Notes under the pieces: generated by a model
The model's database searches: none
The model's input: the letters and a program-made list of their open reading frames with translations, nothing else
Told to the model about the DNA's origin: nothing
NCBI GenBank assembly: GCA_032334055.1
Contig: JAUOZS010000001.1
Span: forward strand, 3,496,001-3,560,000
Source of the DNA: Selenomonadales bacterium 4137-cl
GTDB taxonomy: Bacteria > Bacillota > Negativicutes > Sporomusales > UBA7701
DNA: 64,000 bases
Direction: 5' to 3'
Position numbers and translations under genes: made by a program
Part shown: piece by piece, positions 7,139-14,898 of the stretch
How the letters are laid out: each line of letters begins with the position of its first letter
How positions within the stretch are numbered: the first letter of the stretch is position 1

Positions 7139-7232
7139 CCCTCCAGGGACTTGCGGATGGATTCGAGCTCCCGCCTGCGCTCGGCGGTGATTTTCGGATA
7201 GGCCATGTGGAGGTCGTGTAGGGCATCGAATA
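7139..7232 (-). pseudogene. Fragment of a ppk2 3' end (duplicate of the gene at 12.3 kb)
   Basis: About 94 bases nearly identical to the last codons of the intact polyphosphate kinase 2 gene at 12271 (residues equivalent to [20 protein letters not shown] and the end), with a handful of substitutions and a TAA stop. The rest of the gene is missing and the frame breaks at about 7232. The similarity continues beyond the stop but without the terminator found in the intact copy. A segmental duplication remnant. Confidence 0.75.
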
Positions 7233-7294
7233 AAGACTGGGGGACGGAGTTATTGACACACCTTTAGGTTGGAATGTCAGTTACCCCGTCCCCT

Positions 7295-7930
7295 TCACAC
7301 TCGTTCACTAGATTGTCGCTTACTCATTAACGAATCATGGCGGATATCCTGGACCCGTTTACCCATGACGGTAAATGCTAGCTGTATCGAAGGCCCCAGC
7401 GTTAAGGCCACGATCAAGGTACCGATACCGATCGGCCCCCCTAGCAGATAACCGGCGGCAGCGACGCTCGTTTCAAGTATCGTCCTCACTTTCCACACCG
7501 GCCACCCGGTCTTGTGAATAGCCCCTACCATGAAGCTGTCCCTGGGGCCGGCGCCCAAAGCCGCCGTGAGGTAAAAATAGCTGCCCCAGCCAATGACCAG
7601 CACTCCCCCCAGCAACATCGCCAACTGTCCCGGCCAGAAAAGCGGAGCCGAAATCCAGGGGCTGGCCATAAACAGATCAATGAAAACCCCGATAAAATAC
7701 ATGTTGGCGATGGTCCCCCAGCCGGGATGGATCCCCATCAGTGCGCTCAGCGCAATAACGATTACCCCTGTAAGCTGGCTTACTTGTCCAAGGGTTAGAG
7801 GAAGATAATTGATCAATCCCAGGTGAAACGCATCCCACGGTCCTGTCCCCATATTACTTTTCACGGTTAAGACGATACCGAGTCCGAAAAGACAAAGACC
7901 AAAAAGCAAAGATACCATTCTGACAATCAT
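7295..7930 (-). CDS. YczE/YitT-type integral membrane protein
   Basis: 211 aa with five to six membrane segments. The pattern LFGLCLFGLGIVLTVKSNMGTGPWDAFHLGL, GWGTIANMYFIGVFIDLF and GAGPRDSFMVGA is typical of the YczE family, in which the paired G-x-G-P-W/R-D motifs recur in the two halves. Function in this family is poorly known; YczE of Bacillus is linked to secondary-metabolite enzyme activation. ATG 7930 is preferred to the GTG at 7936 because AAGGGAG then lies at a proper eight-base distance. The gene sits at the right part of the AT-rich island. Possible remnant of another membrane protein directly upstream. Confidence 0.75.
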   Translation of the reverse strand: MIVRMVSLLFGLCLFGLGIVLTVKSNMGTGPWDAFHLGLINYLPLTLGQVSQLTGVIVIALSALMGIHPGWGTIANMYFIGVFIDLFMASPWISAPLFWPGQLAMLLGGVLVIGWGSYFYLTAALGAGPRDSFMVGAIHKTGWPVWKVRTILETSVAAAGYLLGGPIGIGTLIVALTLGPSIQLAFTVMGKRVQDIRHDSLMSKRQSSERV

Positions 7931-7949
7931 TCCCACGACTCCCTTTAGT

Positions 7950-8112
7950 CAGCCGGAAATAGGCTTGCGCCAGTTTCCGATTAATCATAATCATACCTGG
8001 TAGAAAAACCATCGTAAACATCCAATCTATAATTTGCGCGAAATAATTGGCTATCAGAAGGGGAAACTGCAAATGGGCAAGAGCGTTAGCATTGCTCAAC
8101 CGGCACCCGGAC
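7950..8112 (-). pseudogene. Possible remnant of a membrane transporter gene start
   Basis: On the minus strand just upstream of the YczE gene an open frame reads LQFPLLIANYFAQIIDWMFT and MVFLPGMIMINRKLAQAYFRL. This resembles the first membrane helix of a MATE-type multidrug exporter, but the frame has no proper start and is cut off. Short, so chance is a real alternative. Confidence 0.25.
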
Positions 8113-8150
8113 GAATAAATATAGACTATATACACGATTAAATAAGCGCG

Positions 8151-8195
8151 CAATACAAAAGATGACCTGTATGCCGCAGGTCATCTTTTGTATTG
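8151..8195. terminator. 19-bp perfect inverted repeat, probable bidirectional terminator
   Basis: CAATACAAAAGATGACCTG and its exact reverse complement flank a 7-base loop (TATGCCG). It lies about 180 bases beyond the autotransporter stop, at the border between the island and the core. The A/T-rich outer stem provides a U-run in both directions. Confidence 0.65.
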
Positions 8196-8377
8196 GCGTA
8201 AAACAAAGAAAGCAGGGAAGACGAAGAATATTTCCGGATTTGGTTGGTGGCGGCGAGGGGAGAGCTAGCAAATCCCCCTAAAACAGGAATGCGCACGAGC
8301 CTTCCCGGCTGGAAATCGGTCGCTGCCGGCCCGCCAACCCCTCCACAAAAGCTCCCGAACCCGGCTTTTCTGCTTTC

Positions 8378-10528
8378 TCAAAACTTCCAGCGGCAGCCGA
8401 GGTTGAAGCCCCACTCCTTGCTGACAGCCGTGCCCCAGGATTTTTCGGCATCAATGAATAGCTGATAATGCTTTTTATCCTCGACAAAGCCGATGCCAGT
8501 CACCCACTGGTGACCCTTAAGATTTGAGTCAAAAGCTGCGCCGTCGACCCTCGTGGTGCTCTCGCCCTTGTACTCGTTAACCCATGACACCTTGCCGTAC
8601 ACCTGCCGGGTCGCCCCGTCGGCGCCCTTCCAACTGCGGCCCGCGGTGACACCCAGTCTGAGCTGCAGCGACTGCGCAGCCGGCGTGTCCACCGGCAGGC
8701 CATTGGCCGTGGTGTACGATGCTTTACCCGCCCACAAGGCCCCCAGTTCAGCCGCCGGCTCGATATAGGTGCCGTTTCCTTTATCGAACCGTTTGCCGAT
8801 CTCGGCTGACAGGCCGAAACCGGTATTGCGGTAAGAACCGCTGTCGCTCGCCGTGTTGAAGCGGTTGCTGAACCAATTGTACTTGCCGATGATGTCGACG
8901 AAGTTGCCGTCGTCCCTGAGCCAGCTGACATAGGCCCCGGCGTAGTTGCTGTCCGTGGTGCCGCTGCCGCCGGCATTATAAGTGGCGTCACTCCTGCCTT
9001 TGCCAAGGACGAACCCGGTGTATTTTTTGCCGCCGGTAAAGGACTGAGGGTTGTCCTTGCCCACCTCGAGGCCGCGCATGATCAGGCTGGCGTCGCCGGA
9101 GACACCGGGCTTAACGGTAAATTTGCTGGCGTAGGCGCGAGCCCAAACGTCGTCGGAAGACTGGCTGCCCATGCGCAGGTCACCCATGCGTTTTTTGATT
9201 TCGTTCATTTCTCCGTACCACGCAATTATCGTGCCGGCGGATAGGCTCATGGCCGCTTGCGAGGTGGCGGAGGGACCGGGATATGCGAAATAATAGTCCT
9301 CGGCATCTAAAGAGGCGGACAGATATGATCCTTTGACCACCGTGTAGCGGTAAGCGCCCACGTCGCCGCCGCCGGTGAAGGTCGCAGTGCTGCCGCCCGG
9401 CAGGTCGACGACCTTTGCGATCTGTCCTGAGCCGGTTGCTCCGCCGGTATCGGTGATATAGAGCCGATGGCTGCCGTTGGCTGTGCCGGTGACGGTGATG
9501 GTGTCGGCATAGCCGCTGGCCAGATTGGTGTAGAGGCTGAAACTGCCGGAGCCGGACAGTGTGCTGAGGTTGAGGCGGCGGCCGGCGGTGGGGCCGGGAG
9601 AGAAGGTCAGCGCGCCTCCGCTGAGGGCCAGGTTGGCAAGGGTGAACGTGCCAGTGGCGCCGCTGAGGTTGATGGCGCCGCTGTTGTTTACGGTGCCGCC
9701 CACGTTCGAGCCGGCGGCGAGGATGACAGTGCCAGCGCTTTGCACGTTAACGGTGTTGCCGTTGCCCCCCACCGCCAGGCCGTTTACCGTGCCGCTGGCG
9801 ACGGTCATGGTGTTGGCGGTGCCGTTTAGGACGACGCCGGCGACGGCGGCATTGCCGGTGACGTTCACCTGGCCGGAGGCGCCGGTGAGAGCCAGGGCGG
9901 CGGTGCCGCCGGTGACGGTGCCGCCGGCGATGTTGACGACATTGGCGGTGCCGCTGTCGGCTATGCCGTAGGTGCCGCCGGTGACAGTCCCGCCATTGAT
10001 GGTGACGACGTTGGCGGCGCCGCCGCTGATGCCGACACCGGCCACGCCGCCGGTCACGGTGCCGGCCAGAGTCGCCGTACTGGAGCTAACATTGTTGAAA
10101 GAGACTCCATCCGTCGCGCCGGAAAGCTTGCCGCCCGGGTAGACAGTTAAGGTCGATTGATCAGCATTTACGTCAACTGCCACCCCCGCCGCATTGATAA
10201 CGCTCCCGCTACCGGCTACAGACAGCGTCTGCCCTCCTCCAATCCATACAATTCCCTCATTTACTGTCCCGACGACTGTAGCAGTACTACTCAATGTTAT
10301 CGCGGCACAGGCAGTGGAAAACAACAGGCTGTCCAGAATCTGGCCGCCCCGGGCCAGGCCCGCCTGCCAGGCGGCGTCCACCTCCTGCCGCCGGGACGGC
10401 GGCAGTTCGGCTAAGGAAGCGGCCGCAGGGACGGCCAGGGGGGCTAGGCTGCCGAGGGCATTGACAACGGCTAGCAGAGCAGACACCTTCTGTTGGCGGC
10501 TCAGGCGGCGTTTCTCGCTTTTTTTCAT
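8378..10528 (-). CDS. Autotransporter with beta-barrel, likely glycosylated
   Basis: 716 aa. Residues 1-38 form a long signal sequence (Lys/Arg-rich start, then ALLAVVNALGSLAPLAVPAAA). Residues about 85-330 are the passenger: low-complexity Gly/Thr/Val/Asn repeats such as GGTVTGGTYGIADSGTANVV, predicted beta-helix. Residues about 440-716 form the autotransporter beta-barrel: DDVWARAYASKF, then alternating strands (YTGFVLGKG, YAGAYVSWLRDDGNFVDI, GFGLSAEIGKRF, RQVYGKVSWVNEY) and a final WGFNLGCRWKF, whose terminal Phe is the outer-membrane assembly signal. The start codon overlaps the stop of the upstream glycosyltransferase gene (ATGA), with AGGAGA before it. In Aah/AIDA and TibC/TibA systems the partner enzyme adds heptoses to passenger Ser residues; the same is inferred here. 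Confidence 0.9.
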   Translation of the reverse strand: MKKSEKRRLSRQQKVSALLAVVNALGSLAPLAVPAAASLAELPPSRRQEVDAAWQAGLARGGQILDSLLFSTACAAITLSSTATVVGTVNEGIVWIGGGQTLSVAGSGSVINAAGVAVDVNADQSTLTVYPGGKLSGATDGVSFNNVSSSTATLAGTVTGGVAGVGISGGAANVVTINGGTVTGGTYGIADSGTANVVNIAGGTVTGGTAALALTGASGQVNVTGNAAVAGVVLNGTANTMTVASGTVNGLAVGGNGNTVNVQSAGTVILAAGSNVGGTVNNSGAINLSGATGTFTLANLALSGGALTFSPGPTAGRRLNLSTLSGSGSFSLYTNLASGYADTITVTGTANGSHRLYITDTGGATGSGQIAKVVDLPGGSTATFTGGGDVGAYRYTVVKGSYLSASLDAEDYYFAYPGPSATSQAAMSLSAGTIIAWYGEMNEIKKRMGDLRMGSQSSDDVWARAYASKFTVKPGVSGDASLIMRGLEVGKDNPQSFTGGKKYTGFVLGKGRSDATYNAGGSGTTDSNYAGAYVSWLRDDGNFVDIIGKYNWFSNRFNTASDSGSYRNTGFGLSAEIGKRFDKGNGTYIEPAAELGALWAGKASYTTANGLPVDTPAAQSLQLRLGVTAGRSWKGADGATRQVYGKVSWVNEYKGESTTRVDGAAFDSNLKGHQWVTGIGFVEDKKHYQLFIDAEKSWGTAVSKEWGFNLGCRWKF

Positions 10529-11799
10529 CTTGGTATCTCCTCTCTCTTAGGCTCAAAGCCGTGGTCGGCCATCAGCCGGTCGATGACGCTGTTGACCGCC
10601 TCGGGGGTGATGGCCCGGGTGCATTCGAACTGGCGGTCGGTGTCCTTGTGGCGGGGGCACCAGGCGAAGTCCTCGTGATCGAATTCGAGGGCCCCGTCGG
10701 AAAAGCAGCTGTTGCAGACATGGTAGTTGATAATCCGGTAGGGAGTGAAGAACTCCATGGTGGGCAGGCTGAAGCCGCTGATAAGGACGACAGGCTTGCC
10801 GGCGGCCCAGGCCAGCCAAGAGAGGCCGCTGGCCAGGCCGACAAAGAAGTCGGCGTGATAGAGGAGATCGACCCGCTCGGTGAGGGGCTTGTCGCCGGTG
10901 AAGTCCTCGGCCCCGTAGGGGATGGTGTTCCAGCGGCTGCCGCGGCCGTGCAGTGGTTCCCGGTCGATGCACAGCACCCGGTAGCCGCGCTCTTTCAGGT
11001 GTTTGACGGTGTTCATCCAGCCGGCGGGATTGTTCCAGTACTTGGCCTGAGCGGTGGACTGACTGGCGATGCAGACATAGGGCTCGGGGACGGGTCGCTC
11101 CAGGCAGCGAGGGGCGGCAACCGGCCGCACTTCCTCCGGCGGCAGGCCCAAAAGGTAGGGAATGGTTCTCTGAAGGCCGACGCTCCGCCAGTCCACCGGC
11201 TGGTGGTCCCGATCGCCACCGGGGAAGACCCCCAGGTAGTAGGAGGCGTAGACGCCATCCGGCCGCTCGTCCGGGCCGACAAAATGCAGATCGGGGTACG
11301 ACGGGGCGAAGACTTCGGCCAGGTGTTTCTCCATGGCGCAGTAGACCTGGCAGTCATGAGTGTGCTTGAAGACCTGGGCATAGGGAAACCAGGCGATGGC
11401 ATCCCCCAATGTGCCCACCGGGAACTGGATAAGCACCTTTTTGCCGGCAGGGCTATAGTCGTGGGAGAAGATCAGCCGGTCGCCCCGGTACACCTCCAGG
11501 CCGAAGTTGACGAAGTATTTTTTTGTGCTGATGGCGTAATCGCCGGAAACGATATTGTCGAAAAGGGTGACGCGGGCGTCCCGGTCGATAAACCGCACCC
11601 GCCAGTCGCCTTCCGGAACCTTGACCCTGAGCCCATAGTTAAAGTCAAACGCCAGGCCGGCGACGTCGGTTTTGCAGGTCAGCGGCCCGGGGGATATATT
11701 TAAGTAAGCCTTCTGGCCAGAGCGGACACCGGCCGGACCGCCTTGTACCCGCGTCAGGAGCTTGCTTTCATCTTGGGGTGTAGCCTGTATATCGCTCAT
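10525..11799 (-). CDS. Autotransporter strand-loop-strand O-heptosyltransferase (TibC/Aah type)
   Basis: 424 aa, cytoplasmic. The N-terminal 100 residues are a beta-rich domain (YLNISPGPLTCKTDVAGLAF); the rest is a GT-B-like glycosyltransferase: KKVLIQFPVGTLGDAIAWFP (about 140-160), YVCIASQSTAQAKYW, and a C-terminal sugar-nucleotide site with LASGLSWLAWAAGKPVVLISGF. CNSC, WC and FEC Cys (about 365-400) match the iron-finger of TibC, where four Cys bind iron. These enzymes use ADP-heptose to modify autotransporter passengers before secretion. The gene overlaps the autotransporter by four bases, so the two are translated together. Ribosome binding site AGGAGGAGCG before the ATG. It is unusual in a diderm Firmicute. 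Confidence 0.88.
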   Translation of the reverse strand: MSDIQATPQDESKLLTRVQGGPAGVRSGQKAYLNISPGPLTCKTDVAGLAFDFNYGLRVKVPEGDWRVRFIDRDARVTLFDNIVSGDYAISTKKYFVNFGLEVYRGDRLIFSHDYSPAGKKVLIQFPVGTLGDAIAWFPYAQVFKHTHDCQVYCAMEKHLAEVFAPSYPDLHFVGPDERPDGVYASYYLGVFPGGDRDHQPVDWRSVGLQRTIPYLLGLPPEEVRPVAAPRCLERPVPEPYVCIASQSTAQAKYWNNPAGWMNTVKHLKERGYRVLCIDREPLHGRGSRWNTIPYGAEDFTGDKPLTERVDLLYHADFFVGLASGLSWLAWAAGKPVVLISGFSLPTMEFFTPYRIINYHVCNSCFSDGALEFDHEDFAWCPRHKDTDRQFECTRAITPEAVNSVIDRLMADHGFEPKREEIPR

Positions 11800-12216
11800 C
11801 GTCTTCGCTCCTCCTGTGGTTCCTCCTTAATTATCCGCATCAGTAAAAAGCCTTTTGCGCCTACTGCTTGCATTGATGGGGCGTTTTTTACACTATTCGG
11901 TAAAAAAAAACCTACTTCCTGCTTGTTCCTACTCCCGGACGGCTTAGCCCAGCGAGTCGCCAGCCGCCTGCACCTCAGACCTTCCAGCCGCTGCTAGGTC
12001 TCCTCGCCCCCCGCCTACCACAGGCCGGCGCCGCATATGCCGATCTCCAGTCCTTCTCTGGTCACGGTCCTGCCGCCCCCGGTCGCCGGCAGGCCGTCGG
12101 CGCATACCGCCACTTGCAGCGACCTATACCTCTCACTTTGTCCATCAACGCCGCTGCAGCGTGTGGCGAACCCAAACTGGCCAGCAAAGGCGCAGGCAAA
12201 AGGCTCAAAGCGATGA
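11800..12216. other. Intergenic region upstream of the glycosyltransferase
   Basis: On the minus strand a short structured leader lies just before the glycosyltransferase Shine-Dalgarno (GTAAAAA/TTTTTAC stem around 11842-11902). Further away an open minus-strand frame of about 60 codons ends in TAG at 12015-12017 (including ERYRSLQVAVCADGLPATGG); it has no start and runs into the ppk2 terminator, so it is either chance or a gene remnant. The segment 12159-12210 is shared with 7079-7138. Confidence 0.35.
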
Positions 12217-12245
12217 AAAACCCGGCCTCGTTAAGACCGGGTTTT
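12217..12245 (-). terminator. Intrinsic terminator of ppk2
   Basis: AAAACCCGG/CCGGGTTTT stem with T-run on the minus strand, about 25 bases after the ppk2 stop. Absent from the duplicated fragment at 7.1 kb. Confidence 0.75.
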
Positions 12246-12270
12246 AGGTATGGGTGGGATGCGGCTTTTA

Positions 12271-13140
12271 TCAGCCCTCGAGGGACTTGCGGATGGATTC
12301 GAGCTCCCGCCGGCGCTCGGCGGTGATTTTCGGATAGGCCATGTGGAGGTCGTCGAGGGCATCGACGATGATCTGCGAAACGATCAGCCGCGCGTTGCGC
12401 TTATCGTCGGCCGGCACTACGTACCAGGGGGCGTGCCGCGTGCTCGTCGCCTGCAGGCATGCCTCGTAGGCTTCTTTGTAGTCGTCCCAGTAGCGCCTTT
12501 CGGTAATGTCGGCGGGGCTGAGCTTCCAATTCTTGTCCGGGTCGTCGATGCGTTCGAGGAAGCGCCGCCGCTGCTCTTCGTGCGACAGGTGGAGATAGAA
12601 CTTGATAACCCGGGTGCCGTTGCGGTGGAGGTGCCCTTCGAAGTCGACGATGGAGCGGTAGCGCTCCTCCCAGATGCTTTTCTCGTCGAGCAGTTCGTCG
12701 GGGAGCCCCTGGTTTTGAAGGAGCGCGGGGTGGACGCGGACCACGAGCACGTCTTCGTAGTAGGAGCGGTTGAAGATGCCGATCCGCCCGCGCTCCGGCA
12801 GGCGGCACGCCGCCCGCCAGAGGAAATCGTGCTTCAGTTCTTCGCTGCTGGGCTGTTTGAAGCTGAATACCTCGCAGCCCTGCGGGTTTACCCCGGTCAT
12901 GACATGGCGGATGGTGCCGTCCTTGCCGGCGGCGTCCATGCCCTGGAAGATCAGCAATAAGGCGTAGCGGCCGGACGCGTAATGAAGGCGCTGCAGCGAG
13001 CACAGGCCTTTGACATGTTTTTCGAGCAGGTCTTCGTATTGTTCTTTGGATTCGTAATAGGGCCTGACGAGCGTCGGCCACTTCCCGAGCCTGACTTTAT
13101 CGCCGGGCGGTACAAGAAAATCGGCGGCAGCAATTTTCAC
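12271..13140 (-). CDS. ppk2: Polyphosphate kinase 2 family protein
   Basis: 289 aa. P-loop kinase fold with Walker [16 protein letters not shown] (about residues 65-79), the PPK2 lid region [15 protein letters not shown], the Asp-rich [16 protein letters not shown] and [17 protein letters not shown]2 enzymes move phosphate between polyphosphate and nucleotides, usually ADP or AMP phosphorylation in the class I/III types. Length is normal for the single-domain form. A GTG start at 13138-13140 is chosen because GGAGGAGAT lies seven bases before it; the ATG five codons earlier lies upstream of that site. Single gene with own terminator; a fragment of its 3' end is duplicated at 7.1 kb. Confidence 0.88.
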   Translation of the reverse strand: MKIAAADFLVPPGDKVRLGKWPTLVRPYYESKEQYEDLLEKHVKGLCSLQRLHYASGRYALLLIFQGMDAAGKDGTIRHVMTGVNPQGCEVFSFKQPSSEELKHDFLWRAACRLPERGRIGIFNRSYYEDVLVVRVHPALLQNQGLPDELLDEKSIWEERYRSIVDFEGHLHRNGTRVIKFYLHLSHEEQRRRFLERIDDPDKNWKLSPADITERRYWDDYKEAYEACLQATSTRHAPWYVVPADDKRNARLIVSQIIVDALDDLHMAYPKITAERRRELESIRKSLEG

Positions 13141-13301
13141 CGTTATCTCCTCCATTTCTTAAAATAGCCGGCGCTCTTTGCAACCTGACAAGAAGACTTA
13201 TGCGACTCTTTCCCCGCAAAGGCGGGGATTTCCTCTATTTCCAGGTGCCGGGAGTGCGCTGCACGAACGGAACAGCCTTCCCGCAAGTGGCCTGCCTATG
13301 G

Positions 13302-13307
13302 TATAAT
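13302..13307 (+). promoter_or_regulatory. -10 element of the regulator gene
   Basis: Perfect TATAAT about 25 bases before the GTG start. No good -35 is visible, so an activator may be needed. Confidence 0.4.
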
Positions 13308-13330
13308 TGCGGTGATAAAAGGGGAGGAGC

Positions 13331-14668
13331 GTGGTGCAATTGAATAAAAACAGGCTCGCAGTCGTAGGCCCGGCCGATTCAGTTGCACTGATCAGCGAGG
13401 TCGCTCAGGAGCGCGGCTCGCAGCTCAAGGTGTTCCCGATTATTTACCAGGATGCGTCGGAGGTGCCGGAAATACTCCGGCGCTACGATAACGAGATCGA
13501 TTTTTGGCTGTTTTCCGGCAAGGTGCCGTATTGCCGCGCGGTTATTTCCGGGAACACGCAAAAGCCTTTGTACTATATTCCCCACACCGGCTCCAGCCTT
13601 TATCGCGTGCTTGTGCAGATCGCCAATAGCGAGAAGCTGCCGATAAACAATATCAGCTTCGATACCTTTAGCAAGAAGGAGATCGAGGAGGCCTTCGCCG
13701 ATATATCCCCGGATATCCCGCGGTTTTATCTGCTGGAATACGACGGGGTCATTTCGGCCGGCGATGTGGCCGACTATCACTATGAGCTGTGGAAAAGCGG
13801 CAAGATCGAGGCGGCCGTGACGTGCTTTTTGTCGAGCTATCAGAAGCTGCGGGGGCTGGGGGTGCCGGCGTTCCGCATCTGGCCGACCAGGGACACCATC
13901 CGGACGATGCTGTCGGTCGCGATCAGCGAGGTGGAGGCATCCCGGTTCAAGGGCGGCCAGATAGCGATTCAGCATATCGCGATCGACGGCTATGAGGATT
14001 TTATCCGCGAGTCGGCTTCGAACTATGCCGCCAAGCGGACGGAAATGCGGCTTTATGAGCTGCTGCTCAATTATACCGAGGCGGTGAAGGGCTCGATCAT
14101 CCTCCACGGTAACGGGCAGTACACCATTTATTCCACCCGGGGGGTGGTGGAGGAGCTTACCCGCCAGTTTACGGTGATGCCGATTTTGGATGATGTCACC
14201 CGCGAGCTGGTGGTCGGGGTGAGCGGCGGGATCGGCTTCGGCTCGACCGCGTATGCGGCGGAGGAGAACGCCCATATCGCGCTGGGGCTGGCCCAGCGGG
14301 CCGGAAAAGGCAAATGGATGGTCGTGCTCGACGATAAAACGGTGTGCGGGCCGCTCAATTCGGCAACCCATCTGCGCTATTCGCTCCGCGCCGACGAACC
14401 GGCTTTCCGCGAGCTGGCCGCCAAGCTGAATGTCAGCGCGACTACCGTGAACCGTATTTTCGCGGCCTGCGACAAGCTGGACCACGCGACGGTAAATGCC
14501 GACGATCTGGCTCCTTATCTGGGCATAACGCCCCGCAGCACCCGCCGCCTGCTCGCCAGCATGGTGGCGAACGGGCTGGCCGAGGTGGCGGGCGAGGAAG
14601 GCTTCGGCAAGGGACGGCCGCGCAAGCTGTATAATGTAAATCTGGACAGACTGCTCCCGCGGCCTTAG
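13331..14668 (+). CDS. HTH regulator with GGDEF-like sensory domain
   Basis: 445 aa, soluble. Residues 1-100 look like a receiver/periplasmic-binding-like fold (RLAVVGPADSVALISEVAQE). The middle (about 240-345) has LTRQFTVMPILDDVTRELVVGVSGGIGFG followed by AEENAHIALGLAQRAGKGKW, which resembles the GGDEF-like domain of archaeal GTP cyclohydrolase III without the catalytic motif. The C-terminus (about 355-440) is a winged helix (FRELAAKLNVSATTVNRIFAA, ITPRSTRRLLASMVANGLAE). It is therefore likely a transcription regulator. It precedes and points at the amidohydrolase/AbgT pair and may control it. Ribosome binding site GGGGAGGAG; GTG 13331 or 13334 could be the start. Confidence 0.65.
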   Translation: MVQLNKNRLAVVGPADSVALISEVAQERGSQLKVFPIIYQDASEVPEILRRYDNEIDFWLFSGKVPYCRAVISGNTQKPLYYIPHTGSSLYRVLVQIANSEKLPINNISFDTFSKKEIEEAFADISPDIPRFYLLEYDGVISAGDVADYHYELWKSGKIEAAVTCFLSSYQKLRGLGVPAFRIWPTRDTIRTMLSVAISEVEASRFKGGQIAIQHIAIDGYEDFIRESASNYAAKRTEMRLYELLLNYTEAVKGSIILHGNGQYTIYSTRGVVEELTRQFTVMPILDDVTRELVVGVSGGIGFGSTAYAAEENAHIALGLAQRAGKGKWMVVLDDKTVCGPLNSATHLRYSLRADEPAFRELAAKLNVSATTVNRIFAACDKLDHATVNADDLAPYLGITPRSTRRLLASMVANGLAEVAGEEGFGKGRPRKLYNVNLDRLLPRP

Positions 14669-14739
14669 GGATGGAGGCCGGGCAAAATTTTTTCGCGGAT
14701 TAATTTAGGAAATGACTTTAAATTGCCTAAAATATATTG

Positions 14740-14822
14740 TATAATCGGTGATATCAAGAATATATTTTACTACGAGTCAAAAGCGATGGAGCTTTGCACT
14801 AACTGCAAAACTCCATTTTTTT
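14740..14822 (+). promoter_or_regulatory. Promoter and terminator hairpin in front of the amidohydrolase gene
   Basis: TATAAT at 14740-14745, then 80 bases later hairpin ATGGAG-C-TTTGCA/TGCAAA-A-CTCCAT (14786-14816) ending in seven T. About 75 bases separate it from the amidohydrolase start. Either the terminator of the regulator gene or an attenuator in the leader of the amidohydrolase operon; the position of the -10 favours the second. Confidence 0.5.
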
Positions 14823-14898
14823 CTTTCGGCATTAAAGGATAAGTCCAAAAATGGCCGAATATAAAGGGCATGAGACAATTTGCGAAAGGTGATTTCGA

